The notes under the pieces: model-generated | The model's database searches: none | The model's input: only the letters and a program-made list of their open reading frames with translations | What the model was told of the DNA's origin: nothing | NCBI GenBank assembly: GCA_002721705.1 | Contig: PBLJ01000061.1 | Span: forward strand, 1 to 34,826 | From: Opitutia bacterium | GTDB lineage: Bacteria > Verrucomicrobiota > Verrucomicrobiia > Opitutales > Seribacteraceae | Length of the DNA: 34,826 nt | Reading direction: 5' to 3' | Program-made: the position numbers and the translations under genes | Part shown: positions 24,564-31,467 of the stretch, in pieces | How positions within the stretch are numbered: position 1 is the first letter of the stretch | How the letters are laid out: every line of letters begins with the position of its first letter

Positions 24564-26005
24564 ATCCCCCCCTCTTGCAACTCCTCGGGCAGACCGAGAC
24601 TTTCGGGGGCGAGATCGGGATCAATCTTGCCTACGTCGCGTCGGCCGTGCTCTTCATACTCGGCATCCGCATGCTCGGATCAGCCAACAGCGCCCGCAAG
24701 GGAAACCAGTTGTCCTCACTCGGCATGTTGGTGGCGGTCGCCGCCACCTTGGTCAACCAAGGGCTCGACTACCAATGGATCGCCATTGGCATAGGCGTCG
24801 GGGCGCTCATCGGGTTGGTTGCAGCCAAAAAGGTAAAAATGACCTCCATGCCGGAAATGGTCGCTCTCTTCAACGGATTCGGCGGACTCGCCAGCCTATT
24901 GGTGGCGGCCTACGGATTTCTCAACCCTGACTCCGAGTCCGGAGGCAGCGAGCAATTCCAAGCCCTCGTCATCTTTCTCGCCGTCGCCATCGGAGCGATT
25001 ACCTTCACGGGCAGCATGGTCGCCTATCTCAAGTTGGCCGGCAAGATAAGTGGCAAAGCCACTCTTTTCCCTCTCCAAAAATTCCTTAACGCCCTCGTCC
25101 TTCTCGCCATCGTGGGATTTGGAATCATTCTCGTGGCGAACCTGCCCCAAATAGGCGAAATTGAAATCGATCCCCTGCAGGCGTTTGCCTGGCTGGTCGG
25201 CCTCACCCTTCTACTCGGCATTCTCGGCGTACTCCCCATCGGCGGAGGAGACATGCCCGTCGTCATCGCGCTCCTCAATAGTTTCTCGGGCCTCGCCGCC
25301 TCCGCCGCAGGTTTCGTCATTCAAAACAACGTCCTGATCGTAGCCGGCTGCCTCGTGGGAGCCAGCGGGCTCATATTGACCGTCATCATGTGCAAGGCCA
25401 TGAACCGCACACTCGGCAACGTCCTCTTCGGCGGATTCGGAGCCACCGGCTCGAGCGCATCCGGAGAAGTCGAAGGCGAAATGAAACCGGTCAGCGTGGA
25501 AGACGCCTACTACGTCCTCGAGTCCGCCGCCAGCGTGGTCTTCATCCCTGGTTACGGTATGGCCGTGGCCCAAGCCCAGCACGCCGTCAAGGAACTCGGT
25601 GAAATCCTCGAGGCCAACGGATGCGAAGTGGCTCACGCCATCCATCCCGTCGCCGGCCGCATGCCGGGGCATATGAACGTTCTTCTCGCCGAAGCCGACG
25701 TTCCCTACGAACAACTTCGCGAAATGGACGACGTCAACCCGACCATCGCCACCGTCGACGTCGCCGTCGTCATCGGGGCCAACGACGTCGTCAACCCCGC
25801 CGCCCTCGAGGACGAGGGCAGTCCCATCTACGGCATGCCGATCATAAACGCCCACGAGGCAAGGAACGTGTTCTGCCTCAAGCGCGGTCAAGGCAAAGGA
25901 TTCTCAGGGCTCGTCAATCGCCTCTTCTATCGCGAAAACGTACGCATGCTCTACGGCGACGCCAAGGAAACCATCACCGCCCTCGTCGCTCAGTTCAAGG
26001 ACTGA
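24560..26005 (+). CDS. pntB: NAD(P) transhydrogenase subunit beta
   Basis: This 481-residue subunit contains the remaining membrane helices and the NADP(H)-binding domain III. Visible features are multiple N-terminal membrane segments, the conserved GGGDMPVVIALLNSFSGLAASAAGF motif, and in domain III VFIPGYGMAVAQAQHAVKEL, HPVAGRMPGHMNVLLAEADVPY and VVIGANDVVNPAA. The reaction supplies NADPH from NADH using the proton motive force. ATG 24560 overlaps the pntAB stop by 4 nt. Strong codon bias toward C-ending codons here suggests good expression. A probable intrinsic terminator follows at 26026-26068. Confidence 0.96.
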   Translation: MNPPLLQLLGQTETFGGEIGINLAYVASAVLFILGIRMLGSANSARKGNQLSSLGMLVAVAATLVNQGLDYQWIAIGIGVGALIGLVAAKKVKMTSMPEMVALFNGFGGLASLLVAAYGFLNPDSESGGSEQFQALVIFLAVAIGAITFTGSMVAYLKLAGKISGKATLFPLQKFLNALVLLAIVGFGIILVANLPQIGEIEIDPLQAFAWLVGLTLLLGILGVLPIGGGDMPVVIALLNSFSGLAASAAGFVIQNNVLIVAGCLVGASGLILTVIMCKAMNRTLGNVLFGGFGATGSSASGEVEGEMKPVSVEDAYYVLESAASVVFIPGYGMAVAQAQHAVKELGEILEANGCEVAHAIHPVAGRMPGHMNVLLAEADVPYEQLREMDDVNPTIATVDVAVVIGANDVVNPAALEDEGSPIYGMPIINAHEARNVFCLKRGQGKGFSGLVNRLFYRENVRMLYGDAKETITALVAQFKD

Positions 26006-26025
26006 GGGGTTTCGCCCTACTCGCT

Positions 26026-26068
26026 GTTTTCGCTCGGTTGCATCGCGCATGCATGGCGAAAACTTTTT
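26026..26068 (+). terminator. Probable intrinsic terminator after pntB
   Basis: GTTTTCGC (26026-26033) pairs perfectly with GCGAAAAC (26056-26063) and is followed at once by TTTTT. A second inner stem, TGCAT-CGCGC-ATGCA, lies within the loop and would lengthen the structure. The position is 21 nt after the pntB stop. Confidence 0.65.
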
Positions 26069-26116
26069 CATTACGCCGCCCGGAAGTCACTTGGCGCGGA
26101 AATTGCAATCGAATCA

Positions 26117-26139
26117 ATTACCACCATGAAGACGGTAAT
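26117..26139. promoter_or_regulatory. Inverted repeat upstream of the 88-residue protein gene
   Basis: ATTACC (26117-26122) and GGTAAT (26134-26139) are exact reverse complements separated by 11 bp, roughly 50-75 bp before the gene start. The layout is operator-like, but 6-bp arms are short and chance is possible. Confidence 0.25.
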
Positions 26140-26154
26140 CTTTCAATCCCCTTG

Positions 26155-26177
26155 CCTAAAAACCTTACCTAAAAACC
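26155..26177. repeat. 10-bp tandem direct repeat before the 88-residue protein gene
   Basis: CCTAAAAACC occurs exactly twice with a 13-bp period (26155-26164 and 26168-26177). The second copy touches the Shine-Dalgarno of the next gene (GGAG at 26177-26181). It could be a binding site or a slipped-strand duplication. Confidence 0.45.
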
Positions 26178-26190
26178 GGAGAAATTTATA

Positions 26191-26457
26191 ATGTGGCTCT
26201 ACACGCACAAAGGATTCCTCAGCATCGTACAGGACTTCAAGGACGAAAGCCTCGTCATAGTTCGCGGCAAATTCAAGGAAGACATCCAAACCTATTTCCC
26301 CAGTGCCAAAGTAAAAATCGACACGGACACGGATTATAAGTTTCGAACCAGTTTACCCAAAGTGGAAGTAGCTGAACGGCTTTGGAAATACGTCCTTTCG
26401 GAGCTCAACGTCAGGCGCTGGGGAAGGAAAAAGCCCAAGGAGAAGAAGATCAGCTAG
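26191..26457 (+). CDS. Small conserved-type hypothetical protein (MWLYTHKGFLSIVQ start)
   Basis: This 88-residue soluble protein begins MWLYTHKGFLSIVQDFKDES and continues with VRGKFKEDIQTYFP, TDTDYKFRTSLPKVEVAERLW and a very basic tail ([14 protein letters not shown]). I recognise the general pattern of a short protein family starting M-x-L-(F/Y)-T-x-x-G-F-x-S-(I/V)-V that is seen in several phyla with no known function. GGAG lies about 10 nt upstream of the ATG. It has no signal peptide or membrane segment. Its last 8 bases overlap the end of the convergent alanine dehydrogenase gene. The basic tail could bind nucleic acid, but that is only a guess. Confidence 0.8.
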   Translation: MWLYTHKGFLSIVQDFKDESLVIVRGKFKEDIQTYFPSAKVKIDTDTDYKFRTSLPKVEVAERLWKYVLSELNVRRWGRKKPKEKKIS

Positions 26458-27565
26458 CCTCGGACAACTGATCGAGTTCGACCCATTCCCTGCCGTGGGC
26501 CTCGGCGACCGCCTGGCAAGTCACTTGGCCGGCCATAACGTTGATTCCGCTCTTTAATTCAGGCTTCGCCGCGCAGGCTTCGGCAAGCCCGCGGTCCGCG
26601 ATCAACTCGACGTAGGGAAAAGTGACGTTGGCGAGAGCCTGCGTGGCGGTGCGAGCATAGGCTCCCGGCATGTTGGCCACGCAGTAGTGGGTGATCCCTT
26701 CCTCCACGTAGACCGGGTCCTGATGCGTGGTGGGGCGACTCGTCTCGGCGCACCCGCCTTGGTCGATTGCGATGTCCACCAACACGCTTCCCGGGCGCAT
26801 GCAGCTCAACATTTCTCGAGTGATCAATTTGGGCGCCTTGGCCCCGGGCACGAGGACCGCCCCGATGAGAAGATCGACCCGCGGGAGCAACTCCATGATG
26901 TGGGCGTGGTCGGAAAAAAGCGTATGGGCGGTGTGCAAGGTGATGTCGAGGAAACGCATACGCTCCACGTCCACCTCCAAGATCGTGACGTCGGCCCCGA
27001 GACCGGTCGCCATACGGGCCGCGTTGATGCCTGAAACGCCACCGCCGAGAACCACCACCTTGCCAGGCAGAACGCCGGGCACGCCGCCCAGCAAAATACC
27101 GCTGCCGCCATGGTGCTTGGCTAAAAAGTAGCCACCCACCAGCACGGACATACGCCCGGCAATTTCACTCATCGGTTCCAGCAAGGGAAGTCGACCGTTC
27201 AGGTCGATGGTCTCGAAGGCGATCGCGGTTGCCCCGGATGCAACGATCGCCTCGGTCAATTCGCGGGCCGGGGCAAGGTGCAGGTAGGTGAACAACAATT
27301 GGCCCGGGCGAAGCATCGCGGTCTCCTCGGGTTGCGGTTCCTTGACCTTCACGATGAGGTCCGCCTGCTCGAACACTTCGGCGGGCGACTCGACCAACTC
27401 CGCTCCGGCCTCGGCATAATCATCATCCAGGTAAAAACTACCGGCCCCGGCGTTTTTCTCCACCACCACACGGTGGCCGCGCTGAATCAGTTGGTAGGCC
27501 CCCGAGGGCAACAACCCGACTCGGTGCTCGCTGGCCTTGGTTTCACGAGGAATGCCAATGATCAT
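26450..27565 (-). CDS. ald: Alanine dehydrogenase
   Basis: This 371-residue enzyme catalyses NAD-dependent oxidative deamination of L-alanine to pyruvate and ammonium, or the reverse. It has the AlaDh/PNT N-terminus [20 protein letters not shown], Lys75 (VKVKEP) and His96 (YLHLA) at the canonical active-site positions, and the Rossmann motif [21 protein letters not shown]. The C-terminal [20 protein letters not shown] is also typical. Length is normal. It is transcribed alone on the minus strand and divergent from the sulfatase gene, with about 120 bp between starts. It is a distant homologue of PntAA encoded 2.2 kb away. Confidence 0.96.
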   Translation of the reverse strand: MIIGIPRETKASEHRVGLLPSGAYQLIQRGHRVVVEKNAGAGSFYLDDDYAEAGAELVESPAEVFEQADLIVKVKEPQPEETAMLRPGQLLFTYLHLAPARELTEAIVASGATAIAFETIDLNGRLPLLEPMSEIAGRMSVLVGGYFLAKHHGGSGILLGGVPGVLPGKVVVLGGGVSGINAARMATGLGADVTILEVDVERMRFLDITLHTAHTLFSDHAHIMELLPRVDLLIGAVLVPGAKAPKLITREMLSCMRPGSVLVDIAIDQGGCAETSRPTTHQDPVYVEEGITHYCVANMPGAYARTATQALANVTFPYVELIADRGLAEACAAKPELKSGINVMAGQVTCQAVAEAHGREWVELDQLSEAS

Positions 27566-27684
27566 GAATCTCCTCTAACTCGAAACGACCCACGCTGGCA
27601 ACCCCACAGCGCCTCACCCCCGAATTCCCCTGCCCTTCCCTTTTGCGTTTGACCCATCGCTCACCCGACAAGACCCTGCCCGCC

Positions 27685-29205
27685 ATGAAAGCATTCCTCG
27701 CCCTCCTGCTCTTCCTCCACCTTGCTGTCCTGTCCCACGCCGACGACCGCCCCAACGTCATCGTCATCCTGACCGACGACATGGGATTCTCCGACCTCGG
27801 TTGCTTCGGCGGCGAAATCGACACCCCTCACCTCGACAAGCTGGCCAAAAACGGTCTCCGCTTCACCGAGTTCTACAACACCGCCCGCTGCTGGCCCACC
27901 CGGGCCACCCTCCTCAGCGGGATTTACAGCAATGGCCTCGGCAACGGCCAAGTCACCATACCCGAGCTCCTCAAGCCGGCAGGCTACCAGACCGGCATGG
28001 TGGGCAAGTGGCACCTCGGCAGACACCCCGCCAAGGACGGCCCCATTCAGCGCGGCTTCGACGATTTCTACGGCACCATGACCGGGGCCGGTTCCTTCTT
28101 CGACCCTTACACCTTGGCCCGCAACACCGAGTTCACGGAGGTCGACGAGGAAGACTACTACTATACCGACCGGATAGGCGTGGAGGCCACCCGCCAAATC
28201 GAGGCATTCGCCAAGTCCGACAAACCTTTCTTTCAATACGTCGCGTTCACCGCCGCCCACTGGCCCATCCACGCCCCCGAGAAATCCATCCAGAAATATA
28301 TCAAAACGTATGAAGGCGGCTGGGAGAAACTACGTAAGGAGCGCTACGCCCGCATGCTCAAAATGGGCATTATCGACAAGGAACGCTGGCCCCTTCCACC
28401 GCTGGAGAGCCGCGTCAAACCATGGGACACCATAGATCACAAACCATGGCGCATCCGCAACATGGCGGTCTACGCCGCCATGGTCGACCACATGGACCAA
28501 GCCGTCGGCACGATCGTCGGAGCCCTCGAGAAAACCAAGCAGCTCGACAATACCCTCATCATCTACTTTCACGACAACGGGGCCTGCCCCGAACACCTCA
28601 GTGGCAACGGCTGGAACACCGCCAACAACGTCCTCGCCAAGGCCAAGAAAGCCGGCAAGACCATCGCCGTGGGCGACAAGTTCGACGTCCCCATGGGCGG
28701 CCCCATGACCTACGGCAGCGTAGGCCACAACTGGGCAAACGCCCAAAACACTCCCATGCGCCGCTACAAGGCGAACGTCCACAACGGCGGAGCCGGCACG
28801 CCCGCCATCATGCATTGGCCCGCCGGCCTCAAGACCAAGCCTGGCTCCATCTCCAAACAGCGGGGCCACGTCATCGACATGATGGCCACCTGCCTCGAGC
28901 TCGCCGGAGCCGAGTACCCCGAGAAATTCAACGGCAAGGAAACCAAACCTCACGAAAGCTTTTCCCTGGTCCCGATCCTAAAAGGCAAGACCGTCGACCG
29001 CGACCACGCCTACGTCTTCAACCACGGCGGCACCCACGCCATCGTAAAGGGCGAGTACAAGATCGTTCGCGAAGGCAGGCGCCCCTGGGCCCTCTACCAT
29101 ATCACCGAAGACCGCACCGAGACCAAGAACCTCGCCGCCAAGCACCCTGATCGCGTCACCCAAATGGCCGCCATCTGGGAAAAGCGCTGGGGCAAGAAGA
29201 AATAA
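27685..29205 (+). CDS. Secreted sulfatase (formylglycine-dependent, type I)
   Basis: This protein of about 506 residues starts at ATG 27685 with a signal peptide MKAFLALLLFLHLAVLSHA. The sulfatase metal site DD (31-32, in VIVILTDDMGFSDLGCFGG) and the signature CWPTRATLLSG (C69) follow. C69 must be converted to formylglycine by a maturation enzyme that is not encoded in this window. Further family blocks are TGMVGKWHLGRH, RGFDDFYG, FQYVAFTAAHWPIHAP and IIYFHDNGACPEHLSG. An in-frame ATG 14 codons upstream is rejected because it precedes the signal peptide. It removes sulfate esters from an extracellular or periplasmic substrate, probably a polysaccharide. The specific family and substrate cannot be told by eye. 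Confidence 0.94.
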   Translation: MKAFLALLLFLHLAVLSHADDRPNVIVILTDDMGFSDLGCFGGEIDTPHLDKLAKNGLRFTEFYNTARCWPTRATLLSGIYSNGLGNGQVTIPELLKPAGYQTGMVGKWHLGRHPAKDGPIQRGFDDFYGTMTGAGSFFDPYTLARNTEFTEVDEEDYYYTDRIGVEATRQIEAFAKSDKPFFQYVAFTAAHWPIHAPEKSIQKYIKTYEGGWEKLRKERYARMLKMGIIDKERWPLPPLESRVKPWDTIDHKPWRIRNMAVYAAMVDHMDQAVGTIVGALEKTKQLDNTLIIYFHDNGACPEHLSGNGWNTANNVLAKAKKAGKTIAVGDKFDVPMGGPMTYGSVGHNWANAQNTPMRRYKANVHNGGAGTPAIMHWPAGLKTKPGSISKQRGHVIDMMATCLELAGAEYPEKFNGKETKPHESFSLVPILKGKTVDRDHAYVFNHGGTHAIVKGEYKIVREGRRPWALYHITEDRTETKNLAAKHPDRVTQMAAIWEKRWGKKK

Positions 29206-29239
29206 CCGATTCCTCGTCCATCTTGAAAGGCGCCACGGC

Positions 29240-29998
29240 TTGATCTTCGAGGAACTGGACTTTCGACCGACTCCCCTCGGCGACCTCGTCTTGCGGCGGC
29301 GCCGGATACCCCGATTGGGGGAACTGGACGTCTACGAAGTCAAGCTGGGCGACGACTTCCTCATGTCCAGTTTGTTTCATGAGGCGGAACGCCAACTAGC
29401 CAAGCTCGGGCTTGGCGCGCTGGAACAGGAAAACCTCGACGTCGTGGTGGGTGGACTAGGACTCGGCTACACCGCGGTTGCCGCCCTCGAGGATCCACGC
29501 GTCAGCTCACTCCTCGTCGTGGAATATTTGCAACCCGTCATCGAGTGGCACAAAAACGGATTGGCTCCCTTGGGCGACACCTTGACGAAAGATTCCAGGT
29601 GCAGATTGCTGCAGGCCGATTTCTTCGCCCTCTCACGAGATATGACAAAGAGCTTCGACCCTGAGAATTCGGCGAAGAAGCACGATGCCATACTACTGGA
29701 CGTCGACCACACGCCGACCAACGTATTGCACCAAACGAACACCCGTTTCTACACCGAGGAAGGCTTAGGAGAACTCGCCCAACACTTGAAACCCGGCGGC
29801 GTGTTTGCACTTTGGGCGGATGGAGAACCCGATGCGTCCTTCACCGATCGCCTAGGCAAAGTCTTCGTCCGGGCCGAGTCGCATACCATTGAGTTTGACA
29901 ACCCCGTGACCGAAGATACTTCAAAAGGTACCGTCTACTTATCCCAAACGGATTCCCATGAATCCTTGCCCGCCTCAAATTTAACATCTCCCATTTAG
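29240..29998 (+). CDS. Spermidine-synthase-like methyltransferase-fold protein
   Basis: This 252-residue protein has a Rossmann-like SAM-binding core: VVVGGLGLGYTAVAAL (68-83), an acidic residue at the end of the next strand (LLVVEYLQPVIEW), LLQADFF, then HDAILLDVDHTPTNVLH and LKPGGVFALWADG. This matches spermidine-synthase-like proteins, many of which have no known reaction. The usual polyamine-synthase start is reduced, so true spermidine synthase activity is doubtful. The start is TTG 29240, since no ATG is available upstream of the core; the first 40 residues (LRRRRIPRLGELDVYEVKLGD) match the family N-terminus. It follows the sulfatase gene by 34 nt and precedes the next gene by 2 nt. Confidence 0.8.
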   Translation: MIFEELDFRPTPLGDLVLRRRRIPRLGELDVYEVKLGDDFLMSSLFHEAERQLAKLGLGALEQENLDVVVGGLGLGYTAVAALEDPRVSSLLVVEYLQPVIEWHKNGLAPLGDTLTKDSRCRLLQADFFALSRDMTKSFDPENSAKKHDAILLDVDHTPTNVLHQTNTRFYTEEGLGELAQHLKPGGVFALWADGEPDASFTDRLGKVFVRAESHTIEFDNPVTEDTSKGTVYLSQTDSHESLPASNLTSPI

Positions 29999-30000
29999 TC

Positions 30001-30699
30001 ATGAGTAGAAAACGCGAACCAGACCTCATTCAATTTAGGATCGAATACGTTCTTGATGACGACCTACCCGTTGAAAAGTTCTTCATGGCACTGAACGAAA
30101 AGGATGCCATCAAGACATTCGCTCATTCCTGTCAAAAGTTTCTCTCCCAACAAAGGGTGAGCGAAGAGGCCACCGATTGCTTTTTGAATGCCTTCGCCAA
30201 CCCCGGACAACCTTTTCTCGATGAACCCGCAATGATTCCCGTGCCCGAGGAAATCGCGGAATACGAACCACCGGAGGAGGAAGAACCCAACGAAACGCAA
30301 GAGATCCAAGAGGAGACCGTGGAGCCCCCGCCAGCCGATCCATTCATGCAACAAGAAGACGGAGAGGAAACCAGCCCATTCGCTCAAAGCACCGAGTCCG
30401 ACAACTTCCTTGGCGCCCCGTCACGGGAGCAAAAAGAGGATCCTGCCATCGAGCATGCTAGAAAAAAAGCGGAGCGGGATATGAAAATTCAAGAAGCCAA
30501 TCAGGAAAACGAAAGAAGAAGAACGGAATATGAACAACTTTCCAGCTGGGTGTTGCAACAAGTCGATGAGCTGAACGAGAGAGTATCGATCATTCACTTC
30601 GAGCAACATAATCGATGGGCCGACAAATGGGACCCCATATCCTACCCCTTCACGAAAGAGGAAACAGCGACGTCGGATACCCCGCGCGAGGAAAGCTGA
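30001..30699 (+). CDS. Acidic coiled-coil hypothetical protein
   Basis: This 232-residue protein has three parts. An N-terminal folded-looking domain (1-60, QFRIEYVLDDDLPVEKFFMALNEKDAIKTF) is followed by a very acidic, proline-rich region (about 75-150, with EPPEEEEPNE and VEPPPADP) that is likely disordered. A charged helix suited to coiled-coil formation comes next (about 150-200, EHARKKAERDMKIQEANQENERRRTEYEQL). It has no signal or membrane segment. ATG 30001 is 2 nt after the preceding stop, so it is co-transcribed with the methyltransferase-like gene. I do not recognise a family. The architecture suggests a scaffold or adaptor, but no partner can be named. Confidence 0.75.
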   Translation: MSRKREPDLIQFRIEYVLDDDLPVEKFFMALNEKDAIKTFAHSCQKFLSQQRVSEEATDCFLNAFANPGQPFLDEPAMIPVPEEIAEYEPPEEEEPNETQEIQEETVEPPPADPFMQQEDGEETSPFAQSTESDNFLGAPSREQKEDPAIEHARKKAERDMKIQEANQENERRRTEYEQLSSWVLQQVDELNERVSIIHFEQHNRWADKWDPISYPFTKEETATSDTPREES

Positions 30700-30798
30700 A
30701 AGGACAAGCGCTGCTCAACCACCCGTCGGGATCAGGGGCAACCGCAGGAAAGACCAAAGGTTGGTGGAGAGGGAGGAAGTCATTGGGGGCGTCTGAAA

Positions 30799-30826
30799 TT
30801 GCCTTAGGGATTCACTTTGTTACAAT
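30799..30826 (+). promoter_or_regulatory. Possible sigma-70-type promoter directed into the tRNA spacer
   Basis: TTGCCT (30799-30804) and TACAAT (30821-30826) are separated by 16 bp. They match TTGACA at 4 of 6 and TATAAT at 5 of 6. Transcription would run antisense to the small secreted-peptide ORF and toward tRNA-Lys, with no plus-strand gene in between. Chance is possible. Confidence 0.3.
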
Positions 30827-30841
30827 GCGTGGACTGACCCC

Positions 30842-31024
30842 TTATTGATCTCCCCCGGACGGTTCGCTCTCCGTTTGGGCCTGGGCAGGCTGTGAACACA
30901 GGGAAGCCAACGCCAGAAAAAGACCAAGAACCTTGATCGTTCTTTTACCCGCGGATGAGCAAATCGATTTAATGGAAAAAGACCGTGATAAACCCACGCA
31001 CGAATTAGATGGAACACCATTCAT
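30842..31024 (-). CDS. Possible small secreted peptide
   Basis: This 60-codon frame contains a good secretion signal, KRTIKVLGLFLALASLCSQPAQA, followed by a short mature tail QTESEPSGGDQ. The 25 residues before the signal (MNGVPSNSCVGLSRS...) are unusual, so the real start may be a downstream non-ATG codon. No clear Shine-Dalgarno is seen. An exact TTGACA lies about 90 bp upstream on the minus strand but without a convincing -10 box. No family is recognised. Confidence 0.4.
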   Translation of the reverse strand: MNGVPSNSCVGLSRSFSIKSICSSAGKRTIKVLGLFLALASLCSQPAQAQTESEPSGGDQ

Positions 31025-31372
31025 TATTTGATCAGTAGACTTTGAGGAGAACTGTCTCTCCCTCTTTTAACAGAACCAGTAAAAAGCCGGGTAAAAAGGT
31101 ACTTAAGCTACTGAATGTCAAAAGGAAATGAATGTATTTATTTTCATGAAACCAATGAATCCATTTCATCGTAAGGTTGGCTTATGATTAGATTGAGTTG
31201 GCTTGGTTTTCATTCATATTATAGTCGTGCGCGTTAAAATTTTACTCGATTTTCGTTTCATGCGGAGAGGGCATGAGGGAGGGTGTAGGAAAACTTGATA
31301 AAGCTTCCAAGGGAGTGGTTGAAGATTGACCCAATCAAAGAGGTTCTATACTTCACCAACGCTTACCTTTGG
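31025..31372. other. AT-rich intergenic spacer before tRNA-Lys
   Basis: These 348 bp have no credible gene. Contents noted are an exact TTGACA box on the minus strand (about 31116), a weak plus-strand hairpin GGAGA/TCTCC at 31046-31061 followed by CTCTTTT, and the tRNA promoter at its right end. The composition is distinctly more AT-rich than the coding regions. Confidence 0.6.
31326..31352 (+). promoter_or_regulatory. Candidate promoter of tRNA-Lys
   Basis: TTGACC (31326-31331) and TATACT (31347-31352) match the sigma-70 consensus at 5 of 6 each. The spacing is 15 bp, slightly short. The expected start of transcription falls about 10 bp before the tRNA, which fits a short 5' leader. Confidence 0.5.
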
Positions 31373-31448
31373 GGGTCGGTAGCTCAATCGGTAGAGCAGT
31401 GGCCTTTTAAGCCATTGGTTCCGGGTTCGAGTCCCGGCCGGCCTACCA
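31373..31448 (+). tRNA. tRNA-Lys (anticodon UUU), CCA encoded
   Basis: The full cloverleaf can be drawn. The acceptor stem GGGTCGG pairs with CCGGCCT (one terminal G-U and one internal U-G pair). The D arm is GCTC-AATCGGTA-GAGC. The anticodon stem GTGGC/GCCAT has loop CTTTTAA, giving anticodon TTT for lysine. The variable region is 5 nt, and the T arm is CCGGG-TTCGAGT-CCCGG. The discriminator is A and the terminal CCA is encoded in the DNA. A short ORF crossing it is an artefact. Confidence 0.97.
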
Positions 31449-31467
31449 AATCTTACCCGAGGGACGC

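Noticed and set aside
25211-25891. 226-codon frame antisense to pntB
   Set aside because: It is composed mostly of Gly, Asp, Val and His, typical of an antisense shadow of a GC-rich gene; pntB is unmistakable.
28422-29150. 242-codon plus-strand frame inside the sulfatase gene
   Set aside because: It is extremely Arg/Gln/His-rich and out of frame with the sulfatase motifs.
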